A stretch of DNA of 64,000 nt from Marinobacter mangrovi (GCF_016798325.1 NZ_JAERVO010000001.1:124001-188000); one strand, 5' to 3'. Positions 40,450-50,036 are shown, counted from the first letter of the stretch. Notes: generated from the sequence alone by a model not told the origin. Numbers and translations are program-made.

Positions 40450-41565
40450 ATGGCACAATTACAACTCAAGGGTATCCGCAAGACCTACGGCAATGCCGTC
40501 CAGGAAACGCTCAAGGGCATCGACATCAACATCGAGTCCGGTGAGTTCCTGATCCTCGTAGGGCCCTCCGGCTGCGGCAAGTCCACGCTGATGAACAGTA
40601 TTGCCGGCCTGGAAACCGTCACCGAGGGCAGCATCCTGATCGACGGGCGCGATGTGACGAACGCCGAACCCAAGGATCGCGACATCGCGATGGTGTTCCA
40701 GTCCTACGCGCTGTATCCGACGATGACGGTGCGCGAAAACATCGCGTTCGGCCTGAAAATCCGGCGCATGCCCAAGGAAGAGATCGACGCGGAAGTCGAG
40801 CGGGTGGCCAAGCTGCTGCAGATCGAGCCACTGCTTGACCGCAAACCCTCGCAACTGTCCGGTGGCCAGCAGCAACGGGTGGCCATGGGCCGCGCGCTGG
40901 CGCGTCGTCCCAAGCTCTACCTGTTCGACGAGCCGCTGTCCAACCTGGACGCCAAACTGCGAGTGGAAATGCGCACGGAAATCAAGCGCTTGCACCAGCG
41001 CCTGGGCACCACCATCGTCTACGTGACCCACGACCAGATCGAGGCCATGACGCTGGCGGACCGAATCGCCGTGATCAAGGACGGTGAGCTGCTGCAGTTG
41101 GGCTCTCCCAAGGAAATCTATGAGCGTCCATCCTGTCGTTATGTGGCCAGCTTCATCGGCTCACCGGCGATGAGCTTCATCCCGCTGACGGTGGAGAGCG
41201 ACGGCGGCAACCTGCGCGCCAGCCTGCGCAGCGCCGATGGCGAGCAGATCTACGTGCCGCTGCCGGAGACATTGGCCGCCTACGAAGGCAAGGAAATCCA
41301 TCTGGGCATCCGCCCGGAGCACATTACCCAGCCGCTGGCGCACAAAGCCGGGCAGGAGGCGACGTCTTCCGGCAAATTCCGGATCGAGGTCACCGAGCCG
41401 ACCGGTCCGGACGTGATGGCCCTGATCAAGATCAACGACACCGAAGTGCATTGTCGACTGGATCCGGACCATACCGTGGATCCCGGTGAACCGGCCGAAC
41501 TGATGATCGATCTCAGCCGTGCGGTCTACTTTGAGGCCGGCAAGGAAGCGCGCATCGACATCTGA
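40450..41565 (+). CDS. gtsD: Sugar ABC transporter ATPase GtsD (MalK-like)
   Basis: 371 aa. ATPase domain (about 1-235) has Walker A GPSGCGKST, signature LSGGQQQRVAMGRAL, Walker B LYLFDEPLSNLDAKL and switch His in YVTHDQ. A C-terminal MalK-type OB domain (about 240-371) contains LGIRPEHI. It powers GtsBC. In Pseudomonas the next gene is the outer-membrane porin oprB; here the operon ends at a GC-rich hairpin and oprB is absent from the window. Confidence 0.94.
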   Translation: MAQLQLKGIRKTYGNAVQETLKGIDINIESGEFLILVGPSGCGKSTLMNSIAGLETVTEGSILIDGRDVTNAEPKDRDIAMVFQSYALYPTMTVRENIAFGLKIRRMPKEEIDAEVERVAKLLQIEPLLDRKPSQLSGGQQQRVAMGRALARRPKLYLFDEPLSNLDAKLRVEMRTEIKRLHQRLGTTIVYVTHDQIEAMTLADRIAVIKDGELLQLGSPKEIYERPSCRYVASFIGSPAMSFIPLTVESDGGNLRASLRSADGEQIYVPLPETLAAYEGKEIHLGIRPEHITQPLAHKAGQEATSSGKFRIEVTEPTGPDVMALIKINDTEVHCRLDPDHTVDPGEPAELMIDLSRAVYFEAGKEARIDI

Positions 41566-41576
41566 TCCAGCCCTTG

Positions 41577-41608
41577 CCCCGGCCGGCTTTTCCTCGTGGC
41601 GGCCGGGG
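41577..41608 (+). terminator. GC-rich hairpin after gtsD
   Basis: CCCCGGCCG (41577-41585) pairs with CGGCCGGGG (41600-41608). Only CCCTTTCCC follows, so it is T-poor and may be a weak terminator or an RNA-protecting hairpin. Confidence 0.5.
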
Positions 41609-41712
41609 CCCTTTCCCTTCGAATTCGTTGGTCTCCGTCCGGTATGACTATTTTTTATCCATGCGCCATTGGTGTAGGGTAAAGAAACGCCACCCAAAAA
41701 GGAGAACGAGGA

Positions 41713-42954
41713 ATGTCTGATCAAACTGATGGTTCCTACGATCCGGACAAGGGGTATGTGGCCTTGCTCGGTTGGAGTCTGAACGCGGTGGAAGCCGCCG
41801 ATCAATTCAACCGCCGCTATGTGGTCGTGGCGCCGGAATGGGCCGAGAGTTACTGTCAGGAGCACAGTATTCCGTACGTGCCCTGGAATTTTGAACGGCT
41901 GAACGACCGCTCCATGGAAATTGCGCAGACGCTGAAGGATATGGGCGTCAATGTGGCGATTCCGCTGTTTGAAGAGACGGTGGAATGGGCCGGCGCGATC
42001 AACGCTGTACTGCTGGAAAATCCTCGCCTGTTTGGTCAGGCCATGTTGTTGCGGGATAAGGCGCTGATGAAACGGCGTGCCCAGCTCGGGGGTATCCGGG
42101 TGGGCATTTTCGAGGAGGCGCACGACCGTGAGGATGTCATCCGCTTCCTGAAACGGGTCAACCAGACGCTGCTCAAACTCGACGGCGACCCCAACGACCC
42201 GATCCACCTCAAGGCCTTCGACAAGGCCGGTTGCCTTGGCCACCGGGTGATCCGCACGCCGGACGAGGTCGATACCATTCCCGAGGAGGAATTCCCGGTG
42301 CTGATGGAATCCCATCTGGACGGCTGGGAGTTTGCGGTGGAGGCCTGGATTCATAACGGCAAGATCCGTTTCCTCAACATTTCCGAGTACGTCACCCTGG
42401 GCTACTCGGTCTTCGTACCGGCCTCGCCGGAGCTGGAAAAATACCGGCCACAGATTACCGAGCAGATCGAGAAGCTGATCAAGACGTTCGATATCGATTT
42501 CGGTTTCGTTCACCCGGAATATTTCGTCACCAACGACGGCGAGATGTATTTCGGCGAGGTGGCGTATCGCCCACCAGGCTTCAAGGTGTTCGAGCTACTC
42601 GAACGGGTGTACGGGTTCAACGCCTACCAGGGCATGATCCTGGCGTTCGATCCCAAGACCACCGAAGAGGAGATCACCGCGTTCTTCCCGAAAGAGGTGG
42701 TGGATGCCAAGTGCTATGCCGGTTGTTTCGGGGTCTATCCGCGACTGCGGGTGGTCAGCCGCCTGGAAATTCCGGAGGAAACCGAGGATCACCCGTACTA
42801 CGAGTCCAACGACCTGGCGCCGCCGATGCAGGATACGGTCACCAAGCGTACGGCCTTCGGCACACACTGGGGGCTGCTGTACTTCAAGGGTGACGATCCC
42901 CACAAGATGCGCGATCTCCTGAAACATCAGGAAGAGCTGGACTTTTACGTGTAG
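41713..42954 (+). CDS. ATP-grasp domain ligase (function unknown)
   Basis: 413 aa, soluble, no signal peptide. The N-terminus (VALLGWSLNAVEAADQFNRR) is a Rossmann-like PreATP-grasp domain, and the order LRDKALMKRRAQLGGIRVG, an ATP-binding strand IHLKAFDKAGCLGHRVI and a metal-binding end FGFVHPEYFVTNDGEMYFGEVAYRPPG fits the ATP-grasp fold, which joins a carboxylate to an amine or thiol through an acyl phosphate. Substrates cannot be read. GGAGAACGAGGA precedes ATG 41713. It is followed after 33 bases by a large protein with a papain-like signature, suggesting a pair that makes and then cuts or moves an amide bond. Confidence 0.8.
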   Translation: MSDQTDGSYDPDKGYVALLGWSLNAVEAADQFNRRYVVVAPEWAESYCQEHSIPYVPWNFERLNDRSMEIAQTLKDMGVNVAIPLFEETVEWAGAINAVLLENPRLFGQAMLLRDKALMKRRAQLGGIRVGIFEEAHDREDVIRFLKRVNQTLLKLDGDPNDPIHLKAFDKAGCLGHRVIRTPDEVDTIPEEEFPVLMESHLDGWEFAVEAWIHNGKIRFLNISEYVTLGYSVFVPASPELEKYRPQITEQIEKLIKTFDIDFGFVHPEYFVTNDGEMYFGEVAYRPPGFKVFELLERVYGFNAYQGMILAFDPKTTEEEITAFFPKEVVDAKCYAGCFGVYPRLRVVSRLEIPEETEDHPYYESNDLAPPMQDTVTKRTAFGTHWGLLYFKGDDPHKMRDLLKHQEELDFYV

Positions 42955-42987
42955 TCTGTCGACTTTTCCCGATCACGAGGACGTCGA

Positions 42988-45027
42988 GTGGACAACTCCA
43001 TCAGCCCGCAGGCAGCCCCCGGAAAACTCGAGGGGCTGCTGGCCAAACTGGACGAAGCAATCACCCAGCTGGCTGGCGCCAGAACGTTCGCCAAACCCGG
43101 CAAGGTGCCCGTCGTCTTTGATCTGGTACGGCGCGTGCTGTTACAGCCGGGTGGTTGTGCGGCGGTTGAGGAGCGGGCTCAGGCGCTGGAAGAGGCCGGC
43201 GTTTTCGAGGGGACCGACTGGGCCCATCCCCAGATTCTTGTGCCGTCCCTGACACCGTATTCGCTCAAGAGTCCTGTCGCCGATACCCTGGCGGTGGAGG
43301 CTTTGAGTGAATTGCGGCTTTTGGCGGTAGCCATGGGCCGGTATCGGCATCCCCAGGTGTCCTCAGAGCAGGCACATCATTTCCTGGCTCAAGTGTTGGC
43401 CATGAACCTGGCCCTGCTGTTCGGCGCGCCCGGAGAAGCGGAGCGGGAACAGCAGGGGCGCCTGGCCGGTCTGTCCCGGGCATTGGTGCGCCATTTGGCC
43501 GATCGCATCGGTTACGAGCACGTGATCGATCAGCTGATTGCCGAGATCTGGCGAATCATTGAGCAGCGCCCGATTCTGACCGGTCCGGTCAAGCAGATGA
43601 TCACCCAGATTGCGATCTGCAACAGCAATCCCGATATCGATCTGGGCGCCAGTGGCCAGGGCGCGCATCGACTGGTCAGCAGTCTGTTCGGGCCGACCGA
43701 GGCCTGCCGTGAAGATCCCGGACTGTCTGTCTACGAGGAACGATTGGCCGCCATGGACCAGCGACGTCTGCAGGCGGAGGCCATGGGCTGTGCCCGGGCC
43801 ATGCACGACACGGGTCTGGTGTCCGCCTACCATGCTGTGCTGGTGCGCTTTCTCCTGGACCAGGGGGACCAGTTGCTGTCCGAGGCGCTGGGCTTGTCAA
43901 GCACCGGCCGGGACTGTCTGCTGTGCTATCGCGAGCTGGTGCATGCGTTGATTCAGGAAAGCGTCCTTCCGGAAACGTCGCAGACCGTCTACGGCCTCGC
44001 GCTGATGCTGGAACGCGGGATTCTATACAACCCGGCCATGGGGCCGGCCTTGTGGCGGCAGGTCAATCTCCCATTATCCCGCACGACCCGGGAACAGCTT
44101 GCACTGGTGTTCGGCGAAACAGCATCCCCGCGCGCGCGGCTGCTCGAAGGCGTGATCTGCGTACTGGGACAGCCGCTGGGCGTTGGGCAGGGGAATAATC
44201 CCACCTGCCAGTCGGCGCGGGCGATTTCCATGTGGTCGTACAGCGATCCGGATTACCTGTTGCAGCTGTTGGTATGGGCTGCCCGGGATGATGAAATCAT
44301 CATGCATTTCGAAGGCAAGCCGGTTTCTTCCGTTGCCAGCGCGGGCGGCGTTGCCAAGGAATTGCATCTGGACCTGGATGCGGTCTCGCTGATCCTCGTG
44401 CCTCACCTGGACCGGATCTATGGCGAAATGGGCCGGCTGTGCGATGACCGTGACGGCGACCCGCACCGCTGGATCAATCCCGAATTCCACGGGTGGTGGT
44501 GCGGCCGTGGGTTCCGCATCAATGTGGACGTGGCGACGGGGCATTTGCACGATGAGGACACCTTCCTGCGCCATTTCTACGCCAGCTATCATCCTTACTA
44601 CAACGGCAACCAACCGTTGATTCACCCGCAGCCGGCAGGCATCGCCGTGACTGACAGCGCTGCCCGGTTCATCGGCTGGCACGCCATCTCGATCCTGCGG
44701 GTCGGGCTGGACCCCGAAGACGTTATGCGGGTGTATTTCTTCAATCCCAATAACGACAGTGCCCAGGACTGGGGCGACGGCATCAAGGTCAGCACCTCCG
44801 GGCACGATGAACGCCACGGCGAATCCTCATTGCCGTTCGGCGAGTTTGCCTCGCGGCTCTACATCTTCCACTACGATCCGCTGGAGCATGGGGCGCTGGC
44901 CAACGTGCGGCCGGAAGAACTGCAGGATGTCATGGACCGGGTCCATCGCAGTTGGGGGGCGGATCGCCTGCCCGCAGCGGAACTGCAGGCAGGGCAGGGT
45001 GTGGATGCGCCGGATGGTGGCGATTAG
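42988..45027 (+). CDS. Large protein with papain-like Cys-His-Asn signature (unknown)
   Basis: 679 aa, soluble, I do not recognise a named family. Residues about 1-390 are mostly helical. The C-terminal third has the order expected of a papain-like or transglutaminase-like enzyme: Gln401-GNNPT-Cys407 in QGNNPTCQSARAIS, His565 in GWHAISILRVGL, and Asn586 in VYFFNPNNDSAQDWG. This Q-C-H-N spacing fits oxyanion Gln, nucleophile Cys, His and Asn; the fold call is inference. GTG 42988 has ACGAGG 7 bases upstream. It directly follows an ATP-grasp gene. Its stop shares bases TTAG with the stop of the convergent gene at 45024. Confidence 0.75.
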   Translation: MDNSISPQAAPGKLEGLLAKLDEAITQLAGARTFAKPGKVPVVFDLVRRVLLQPGGCAAVEERAQALEEAGVFEGTDWAHPQILVPSLTPYSLKSPVADTLAVEALSELRLLAVAMGRYRHPQVSSEQAHHFLAQVLAMNLALLFGAPGEAEREQQGRLAGLSRALVRHLADRIGYEHVIDQLIAEIWRIIEQRPILTGPVKQMITQIAICNSNPDIDLGASGQGAHRLVSSLFGPTEACREDPGLSVYEERLAAMDQRRLQAEAMGCARAMHDTGLVSAYHAVLVRFLLDQGDQLLSEALGLSSTGRDCLLCYRELVHALIQESVLPETSQTVYGLALMLERGILYNPAMGPALWRQVNLPLSRTTREQLALVFGETASPRARLLEGVICVLGQPLGVGQGNNPTCQSARAISMWSYSDPDYLLQLLVWAARDDEIIMHFEGKPVSSVASAGGVAKELHLDLDAVSLILVPHLDRIYGEMGRLCDDRDGDPHRWINPEFHGWWCGRGFRINVDVATGHLHDEDTFLRHFYASYHPYYNGNQPLIHPQPAGIAVTDSAARFIGWHAISILRVGLDPEDVMRVYFFNPNNDSAQDWGDGIKVSTSGHDERHGESSLPFGEFASRLYIFHYDPLEHGALANVRPEELQDVMDRVHRSWGADRLPAAELQAGQGVDAPDGGD

Positions 45028-46670
45028 CGCAGTTTGGTTTCCCGCAGCTTCTTGACGAATTCGGGCGCTTCGAAGGATTCCGCCCGGGCCACATCCCAGT
45101 ATTTTGCGAAGATCGGGATGTCGATGTGGCCGTCGATCAGCGCGCCCGGTTCCAGGAAGCGGAACAGATCCATGTAAGGCTGTACTTCGTTTTCATCCAC
45201 CCGCCGGATGATGTGCTCCGGCCCCAGTTCCCGGGGATGTCGCAAACCGGCAGCGCCCAGCAGGTTCGTCAGTGCTTCCATGGTGTTGCGATGGAAGTTG
45301 TAGACCCGCTCGCTCTTGTCGGCCACGTCCAGCTTCTGGCTGCGTTTGGGATCCTGGGTGGCAACGCCGCTGGGGCAGCGCCCGGTGTGGCAGTTCTGGG
45401 ACTGGATGCAGCCCAGCGAGAACATGAAGCCCCGGGCCGCGTTGCACCAGTCGGCGCCCAGCGCCAGGGTGCGGGCAATGTTGAAGGCGGACGTGATCTT
45501 GCCGGCGGCACCGACGGCGATGTCTTCGCGCAAATTCGCGCCCACCAGTGTGTTGTGCACCAGCAACAGCGCTTCCGTCATGGGCATGCCCAGGCGGTTC
45601 GTGAATTCCAGGGGCGCGGCGCCGGTGCCGCCTTCTCCGCCGTCGACCACGATGAAATCCGGTTTCTTGCCGGTCTGCAGCATGGCTTTGACCAACCCGA
45701 ACCATTCCCAGGGATGACCGATCGCCAGCTTAAAGCCGACCGGCTTGCCGCCGGAGATCTCCCGCAGATGCTCGATGAAATCCATCAGTTCCAGCGGCGT
45801 GCGGAACGCGCTGTGGCTGGCCGGTGATTCCACATCCTCCCAGGGATCCACACCGCGCGCCTCCGCGATTTCCGGCGTGACCTTGGGCCCCGGCAGGATG
45901 CCGCCGTGGCCGGGCTTGGCTCCCTGCGACAGCTTGATTTCAATCATGCGCACCTGGTCGCGGGTGGCGTTGCGCACGAACAGCTCCTCGTTGAAAGAGC
46001 CGTCCTTGTTGCGGCAGCCGAAATAACCGGAACCGATTTCCCAGACCAGATCGCCGCCGTATTCCCGGTGGTAGCGCGAGATCGAGCCTTCCCCGGTGTC
46101 GTGGTAGAAGTTGCCTTTCTTGGCACCCTTGTTGAGCGCCAGGATCGCGTTGGCCGAGAGCGAGCCGAAGCTCATCGCAGAGATGTTGAAGATGCTGACG
46201 CTGTAGGGCTGCTTGCAGTGTTTGCCCACCACCACACGGAAGTCGCTGTCCTGGTGGTCCACTGGCGCGATGGAGTGGTTGATCCATTCATAGCCCTCGG
46301 CATACATGTCATGCATGGAGCCGAACGGTCGCTTGTCCAGGACGTTCTTGGCCCGCTGGTAGACGATGGCTCGCTGTTCCCGGGAGAAGGGCGTTTCTTC
46401 GGTGTCACGCTGGATGAAGTACTGGCGGATTTCCGGGCCGATGGATTCCAGGAAGTAGCGGATGTGCGCGAGGATCGGGTAGAGCCGGCTGACCGTGTGC
46501 CGTTTCTGCAGGATGTCGTAGGTCCCCAGCACCACCAGCACCCCAAACAGGATCGGCAGGATCAGGGTCGACGGATAGAACCAGGCCAGCACCAGTGTGG
46601 CCACAAAACCTGCCAGGGCAATGTAGTAGGCCAGGTAGCGCGCGGGAAAAAAGGATGACGACTTGGACAT
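45024..46670 (-). CDS. FMN-binding glutamate synthase family protein
   Basis: 548 aa. Two N-terminal helices (about 10-55) anchor a long domain like the FMN/central part of glutamate synthase (GltB): ISAMSFGSLSANAILALNKGAKKG, DTGEGSISRYHREYGGDLVWEIGSGYFG, the phosphate-binding VVDGGEGGTGAAPLEF, and CHTGRCPSGVATQDP with Cys residues for an iron-sulfur cluster. The glutaminase and C-terminal helical domains of GltB are missing, so it is not a complete glutamate synthase; members act as stand-alone, electron-linked oxidoreductases of unknown substrate. Start ATG at 46670 fits the helix; a longer frame to 46742 is unlikely. Convergent with the papain-like gene. Confidence 0.88.
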   Translation of the reverse strand: MSKSSSFFPARYLAYYIALAGFVATLVLAWFYPSTLILPILFGVLVVLGTYDILQKRHTVSRLYPILAHIRYFLESIGPEIRQYFIQRDTEETPFSREQRAIVYQRAKNVLDKRPFGSMHDMYAEGYEWINHSIAPVDHQDSDFRVVVGKHCKQPYSVSIFNISAMSFGSLSANAILALNKGAKKGNFYHDTGEGSISRYHREYGGDLVWEIGSGYFGCRNKDGSFNEELFVRNATRDQVRMIEIKLSQGAKPGHGGILPGPKVTPEIAEARGVDPWEDVESPASHSAFRTPLELMDFIEHLREISGGKPVGFKLAIGHPWEWFGLVKAMLQTGKKPDFIVVDGGEGGTGAAPLEFTNRLGMPMTEALLLVHNTLVGANLREDIAVGAAGKITSAFNIARTLALGADWCNAARGFMFSLGCIQSQNCHTGRCPSGVATQDPKRSQKLDVADKSERVYNFHRNTMEALTNLLGAAGLRHPRELGPEHIIRRVDENEVQPYMDLFRFLEPGALIDGHIDIPIFAKYWDVARAESFEAPEFVKKLRETKLR

Positions 46671-46790
46671 GCGCGAGCAGACTCCCGTTTGACAGCAAAA
46701 GAGGCATGATAGGGGCAGCAGCGCCGACAGGTCGAGCCGCATGCCCCCGGGCGGATGACTTGTGATGCCTTCTATTGCAGCACAGCGGGG

Positions 46791-47411
46791 TCAGGCTGTC
46801 AGGCGCAGATGGCGGTCGGCCAGGCTCTCGACATCGCTTTCGTCGTGACTGACCAACACGATGGCGGTGCCCTGGTCGCGCTGGTCGCGGATGAGTTGAC
46901 GCAGGGTCTGGCGGGTGTCCGGATCCAGCCCGGTGAAGGGTTCGTCCAGCAACAGCAGGGGTGTCCTGCGCAGCAGTGCCCGTGCTACGGCCACGCGCTG
47001 GCGCTGGCCGCCCGAGAGTTCCGTAGGGACGCGGCGTGCCAGCCCGTCCAGACCGACCTTGTCCAGCATGGCGTCGATGGCGGCCTTGTCCTCCCGGGAC
47101 AATTTCAGGCCCGGGTGAATGCCCAGGCCGAGATTGTCGTGCACGCTCAGGTGATCGAACAGGTTGTCTTCCTGGAACACGGAGGTGACCGGCCGGTCCC
47201 AGGGCGGCAGGGACTGGATGTCCTGCGCCTGCCAGCGCAGGCTGCCGGATTCGGCGCTCAGGAAGCCGGCGATCAGGTTGAGCAGGGTGCTCTTGCCGCA
47301 CCCGCTGGGACCGGTCACGGCCAGGCACTGTCCCGGCGCCACATTGCCACTGAAGGTCAGCGGCCAGTCGGTGTCCGGATAGCGGAAACTCAGATCCTGA
47401 AACTCAAGCAT
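46791..47411 (-). CDS. thiQ: Thiamine ABC transporter ATPase ThiQ
   Basis: 206 aa single ATPase domain: Walker A GPSGCGKST, signature ELSGGQRQRVAVARALL, Walker B LLLLDEPFTGLDP, and switch HDESD. Short like ThiQ of E. coli (232). I start it at ATG 47411, 9 bases after GGAG; a GTG at 47417 is 3 bases from that site. It overlaps thiP by 8 bases and is the last gene of the thiBPQ operon, whose leader carries a TPP riboswitch. Confidence 0.92.
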   Translation of the reverse strand: MLEFQDLSFRYPDTDWPLTFSGNVAPGQCLAVTGPSGCGKSTLLNLIAGFLSAESGSLRWQAQDIQSLPPWDRPVTSVFQEDNLFDHLSVHDNLGLGIHPGLKLSREDKAAIDAMLDKVGLDGLARRVPTELSGGQRQRVAVARALLRRTPLLLLDEPFTGLDPDTRQTLRQLIRDQRDQGTAIVLVSHDESDVESLADRHLRLTA

Positions 47412-49044
47412 GGACACGCGCTCCGGTGGTGAGACGGTTCGGCGCCCGCAGGTGTCGGCGACGATCTCCCCAGTGATTGAGAATGTAGAAGACGACGAAC
47501 AGCAGGATCAGCATCACGAACGCGGTGCCGGACGCTGCTTCGATCCGATAGGCCGACAGTTGCTGGAACAGCAGCAGCGGCAGCGTGGGTGCGGACGGAC
47601 TGCCGAACAGCGCGATGACGCTGAAGTCGCCCAGCGACAGGCCGGCGGCGTAGGCTGCGGCCAGCAGCAGGGGGCGCCGGAGTAGCGGCAACAGGAGAAA
47701 CCGCAGTCGATAGCTGCCGCGGAGGTTCAACTGGTCGGCGACCCGCAGGCTGTTTGGCGGCAATGTGGCAAACGGGCCGCGTAACACCTGCAGCACGAAG
47801 GGGAGGGCCATCAAGGCGTTGATCATCGCCACCAGCGCCAGGCCCTGGTGGGTCTGGCCCAATTGGGGGCGCAACAGGATAAACAGGCCGGTGCCCAGCA
47901 CCAGGGCCGGCACCAGCAGCGTCAAGTGGCCGCTGGATTCCAGCAGGCGGGCCATCAGGCGGCGTCCGCCCTGGCGCGCCGACTGGCTGGCGGCCAGGAT
48001 GGCCAAACCGCAGGTGCAGGACAGGAACGCAGCGATCGTGGCCACGCTCAGGCTCCGGGCCAGGCTCCACCAAAGCTGGCCCTGACCGGCTTCACCCAGC
48101 AGTCCGGGCAGCCCACGGACCACGACCGCCAGCAGCGGCAGGGCCAGGAAAGCCAGGAACAGCTGCAACAGGAGTCGATCCCGGGGGCGGGCGTCCCGGC
48201 GCCGTGTGCCGGACTGTTCATGGCTTCCGGGAACCAGGCTGCGGGTCGATCCCTGCCGGGAGGCCACCAGCCAGAGAGCGCCACAAATCAGCAACTGCAC
48301 CATCGCCAGCAGGGCGGCGCGGCCAAAGTCGAATTCATAGCGCAGTGATTGATAGATGGCGACTTCGATCGTGGTGGCCCGTGGGCCGCCACCCAGTGTC
48401 ATCACGATCGCAAAGCTGGTGAAACAGAGGATGAAAATGAATACCGCCAGTCCCGGCAGGACCCGGCGCAGGGCCGGCCACTCCAGGTTGCGCCACAGCG
48501 GGCCGCTGGTCAGGCCCAGTTGAGCCGCCATCCGCCACTGGTTGGCGGGGATGCGCTCGAGTCCCTGCAGCAGGATGCGGGCGGCCAGTGGCGCGTTGAA
48601 AAAGACGTGGGCAAGCAGGATGCCCTGCAGCCCGTAGAGGTTCCAACGGAAAGGCAGGCCCAGCCAGCCCAGCGCCGTATTGAGCCAGCCGGAGCGGCCG
48701 TACACCGCCACCAGGGCAAACGCCGCGACGATGGTGGGCAGCACAAGACTGAGCTCCGTCAGCCGCAGCAGCAGGGCGCGACCGGCGAACCGCGGATGGC
48801 GGTGCAGCGCCCGGGCCACCGGAATGGCCAGCAGCAGGCTGAGTCCGGTAGACAGGGTGGCCTGGTACACGCTGAACCAGATCACCTGACGCAGGTAGGC
48901 GCTTTGCCAGAGATCGCTGACCGCCTGCCATTGCCACTCCGCCAGCAGGCCGGAAAAGCCGGCCGCCACGATGCCGACCAGCAGCAGTGTCACCGCCCGG
49001 CCGGGCCAGGCTCGCCAGCGCGGATGGCTGAATGGGGGCGTCAC
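47404..49044 (-). CDS. thiP: Thiamine ABC transporter permease ThiP
   Basis: 546 aa, two fused permease halves with about 12 helices in all, as in E. coli ThiP (536). The first-half coupling loop is around PANQWRMAAQLG, the second around PNSLRVADQLNLRG. It moves thiamine or its phosphates, delivered by ThiB, with energy from ThiQ. GTG 49044 overlaps the thiB stop (GTGA), the usual coupled start; an upstream GTG at 49065 is possible. Confidence 0.93.
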   Translation of the reverse strand: MTPPFSHPRWRAWPGRAVTLLLVGIVAAGFSGLLAEWQWQAVSDLWQSAYLRQVIWFSVYQATLSTGLSLLLAIPVARALHRHPRFAGRALLLRLTELSLVLPTIVAAFALVAVYGRSGWLNTALGWLGLPFRWNLYGLQGILLAHVFFNAPLAARILLQGLERIPANQWRMAAQLGLTSGPLWRNLEWPALRRVLPGLAVFIFILCFTSFAIVMTLGGGPRATTIEVAIYQSLRYEFDFGRAALLAMVQLLICGALWLVASRQGSTRSLVPGSHEQSGTRRRDARPRDRLLLQLFLAFLALPLLAVVVRGLPGLLGEAGQGQLWWSLARSLSVATIAAFLSCTCGLAILAASQSARQGGRRLMARLLESSGHLTLLVPALVLGTGLFILLRPQLGQTHQGLALVAMINALMALPFVLQVLRGPFATLPPNSLRVADQLNLRGSYRLRFLLLPLLRRPLLLAAAYAAGLSLGDFSVIALFGSPSAPTLPLLLFQQLSAYRIEAASGTAFVMLILLFVVFYILNHWGDRRRHLRAPNRLTTGARVHA

Positions 49045-50036
49045 TGTGCGGTCGCGTTGAGCCACTCGTCAATCCAGGCCTTGCGATGGTCGGCGACGGT
49101 TTGCGGATCGAAATACAGGGTCCGGGCGGGTTCGATCAGCCGATTGAACACATCGGGCAGCTCGTCGCCCAGGTCCGTCGCCGGATACATCACGTTCTTC
49201 AGGGGAATTTCCCGCTGGAAAGCGGGGGTCAGCATGAACGCCAGGAACTGCCGGGCCAATTCGGGGTGAGGGCTATTCCGCAGGCGGGCTGCCACCTCCA
49301 CTTGCAGGTAGTGGCCTTCGTCGAAGGCAGCGGCCTGATAGCGATCGGTCTTGTCCACTGCCATGTGATAGGCCGGGGAGGTGCTGTAAGACAGCACCAT
49401 GGGCGCTTCGCCGTTCATGAACAGCGAGAAGTAGGCATCGCTCCAGCCTTTGGTGACGGTCAGGATGTGCTTTTGCAGCGCCTGCCATTTAGCCGGGGCC
49501 TGATCACCGTAGACCTTGCGCATCCACAGCAGGAGGCCCAGCCCGGGTGTGCTGGTGCGCGGGTCCTCGATGATGATTTTCAGATCGTCCGGGGCGTTGA
49601 TCAGCCCGTCCAGGCTGGTGGGGGGATCCGAAAGCTGCTGGGTGTCGTAAACAAACGCGAAATAACCCCAGTCGTAAGGCACGAAGGTGTCGTCCTGCCA
49701 TTCAATAGGCAGGTTGAGCGACGACGTGTCGATGTCGTGTGGGGCCAGCAGGCCGGTTTTGCGGGCGTCGGCCATGATGCTGGCGTCCAGCCCCAATACC
49801 ACGTCGGCCGGGCTGGATTCACCTTCCAGGCGCAACCGGTGAAGGATGGCCACGCTGCTGTCCAGTGCCACGAAATTGAGGGTGCAGTTGCACTGCGCTT
49901 CGAATGCCTGCTTGACGGCTGGTCCCGGGCCCCACTCTGAGACGAAGGACGGGTAGGTGTAGACCGTCAGCGTTGGGCCAGCCCAGGCCAGGCTGGCGGA
50001 AAGCGTGAACAGAATCAGGAGGAAAAGGCGTGCCAT
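49041..50036 (-). CDS. thiB: Thiamine-binding periplasmic protein ThiB
   Basis: 331 aa. Signal peptide MARLFLLILFTLSASLAWAG, then LTVYTYPSFVSEWGPGPAVKQAFEAQC, the start expected of ThiB/TbpA. It binds thiamine, its mono- and diphosphate and passes them to ThiP. ATG 50036 gives a clean signal peptide; the open frame extends to 50120 but overlaps the riboswitch. First gene of thiBPQ. Confidence 0.94.
   Translation of the reverse strand: MARLFLLILFTLSASLAWAGPTLTVYTYPSFVSEWGPGPAVKQAFEAQCNCTLNFVALDSSVAILHRLRLEGESSPADVVLGLDASIMADARKTGLLAPHDIDTSSLNLPIEWQDDTFVPYDWGYFAFVYDTQQLSDPPTSLDGLINAPDDLKIIIEDPRTSTPGLGLLLWMRKVYGDQAPAKWQALQKHILTVTKGWSDAYFSLFMNGEAPMVLSYSTSPAYHMAVDKTDRYQAAAFDEGHYLQVEVAARLRNSPHPELARQFLAFMLTPAFQREIPLKNVMYPATDLGDELPDVFNRLIEPARTLYFDPQTVADHRKAWIDEWLNATAQ

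Noticed and set aside
44952-45827. 291-codon open frame opposite the FMN glutamate-synthase-like gene
   Set aside because: Antisense to strong motifs of the real gene, with no independent ribosome site or domain.
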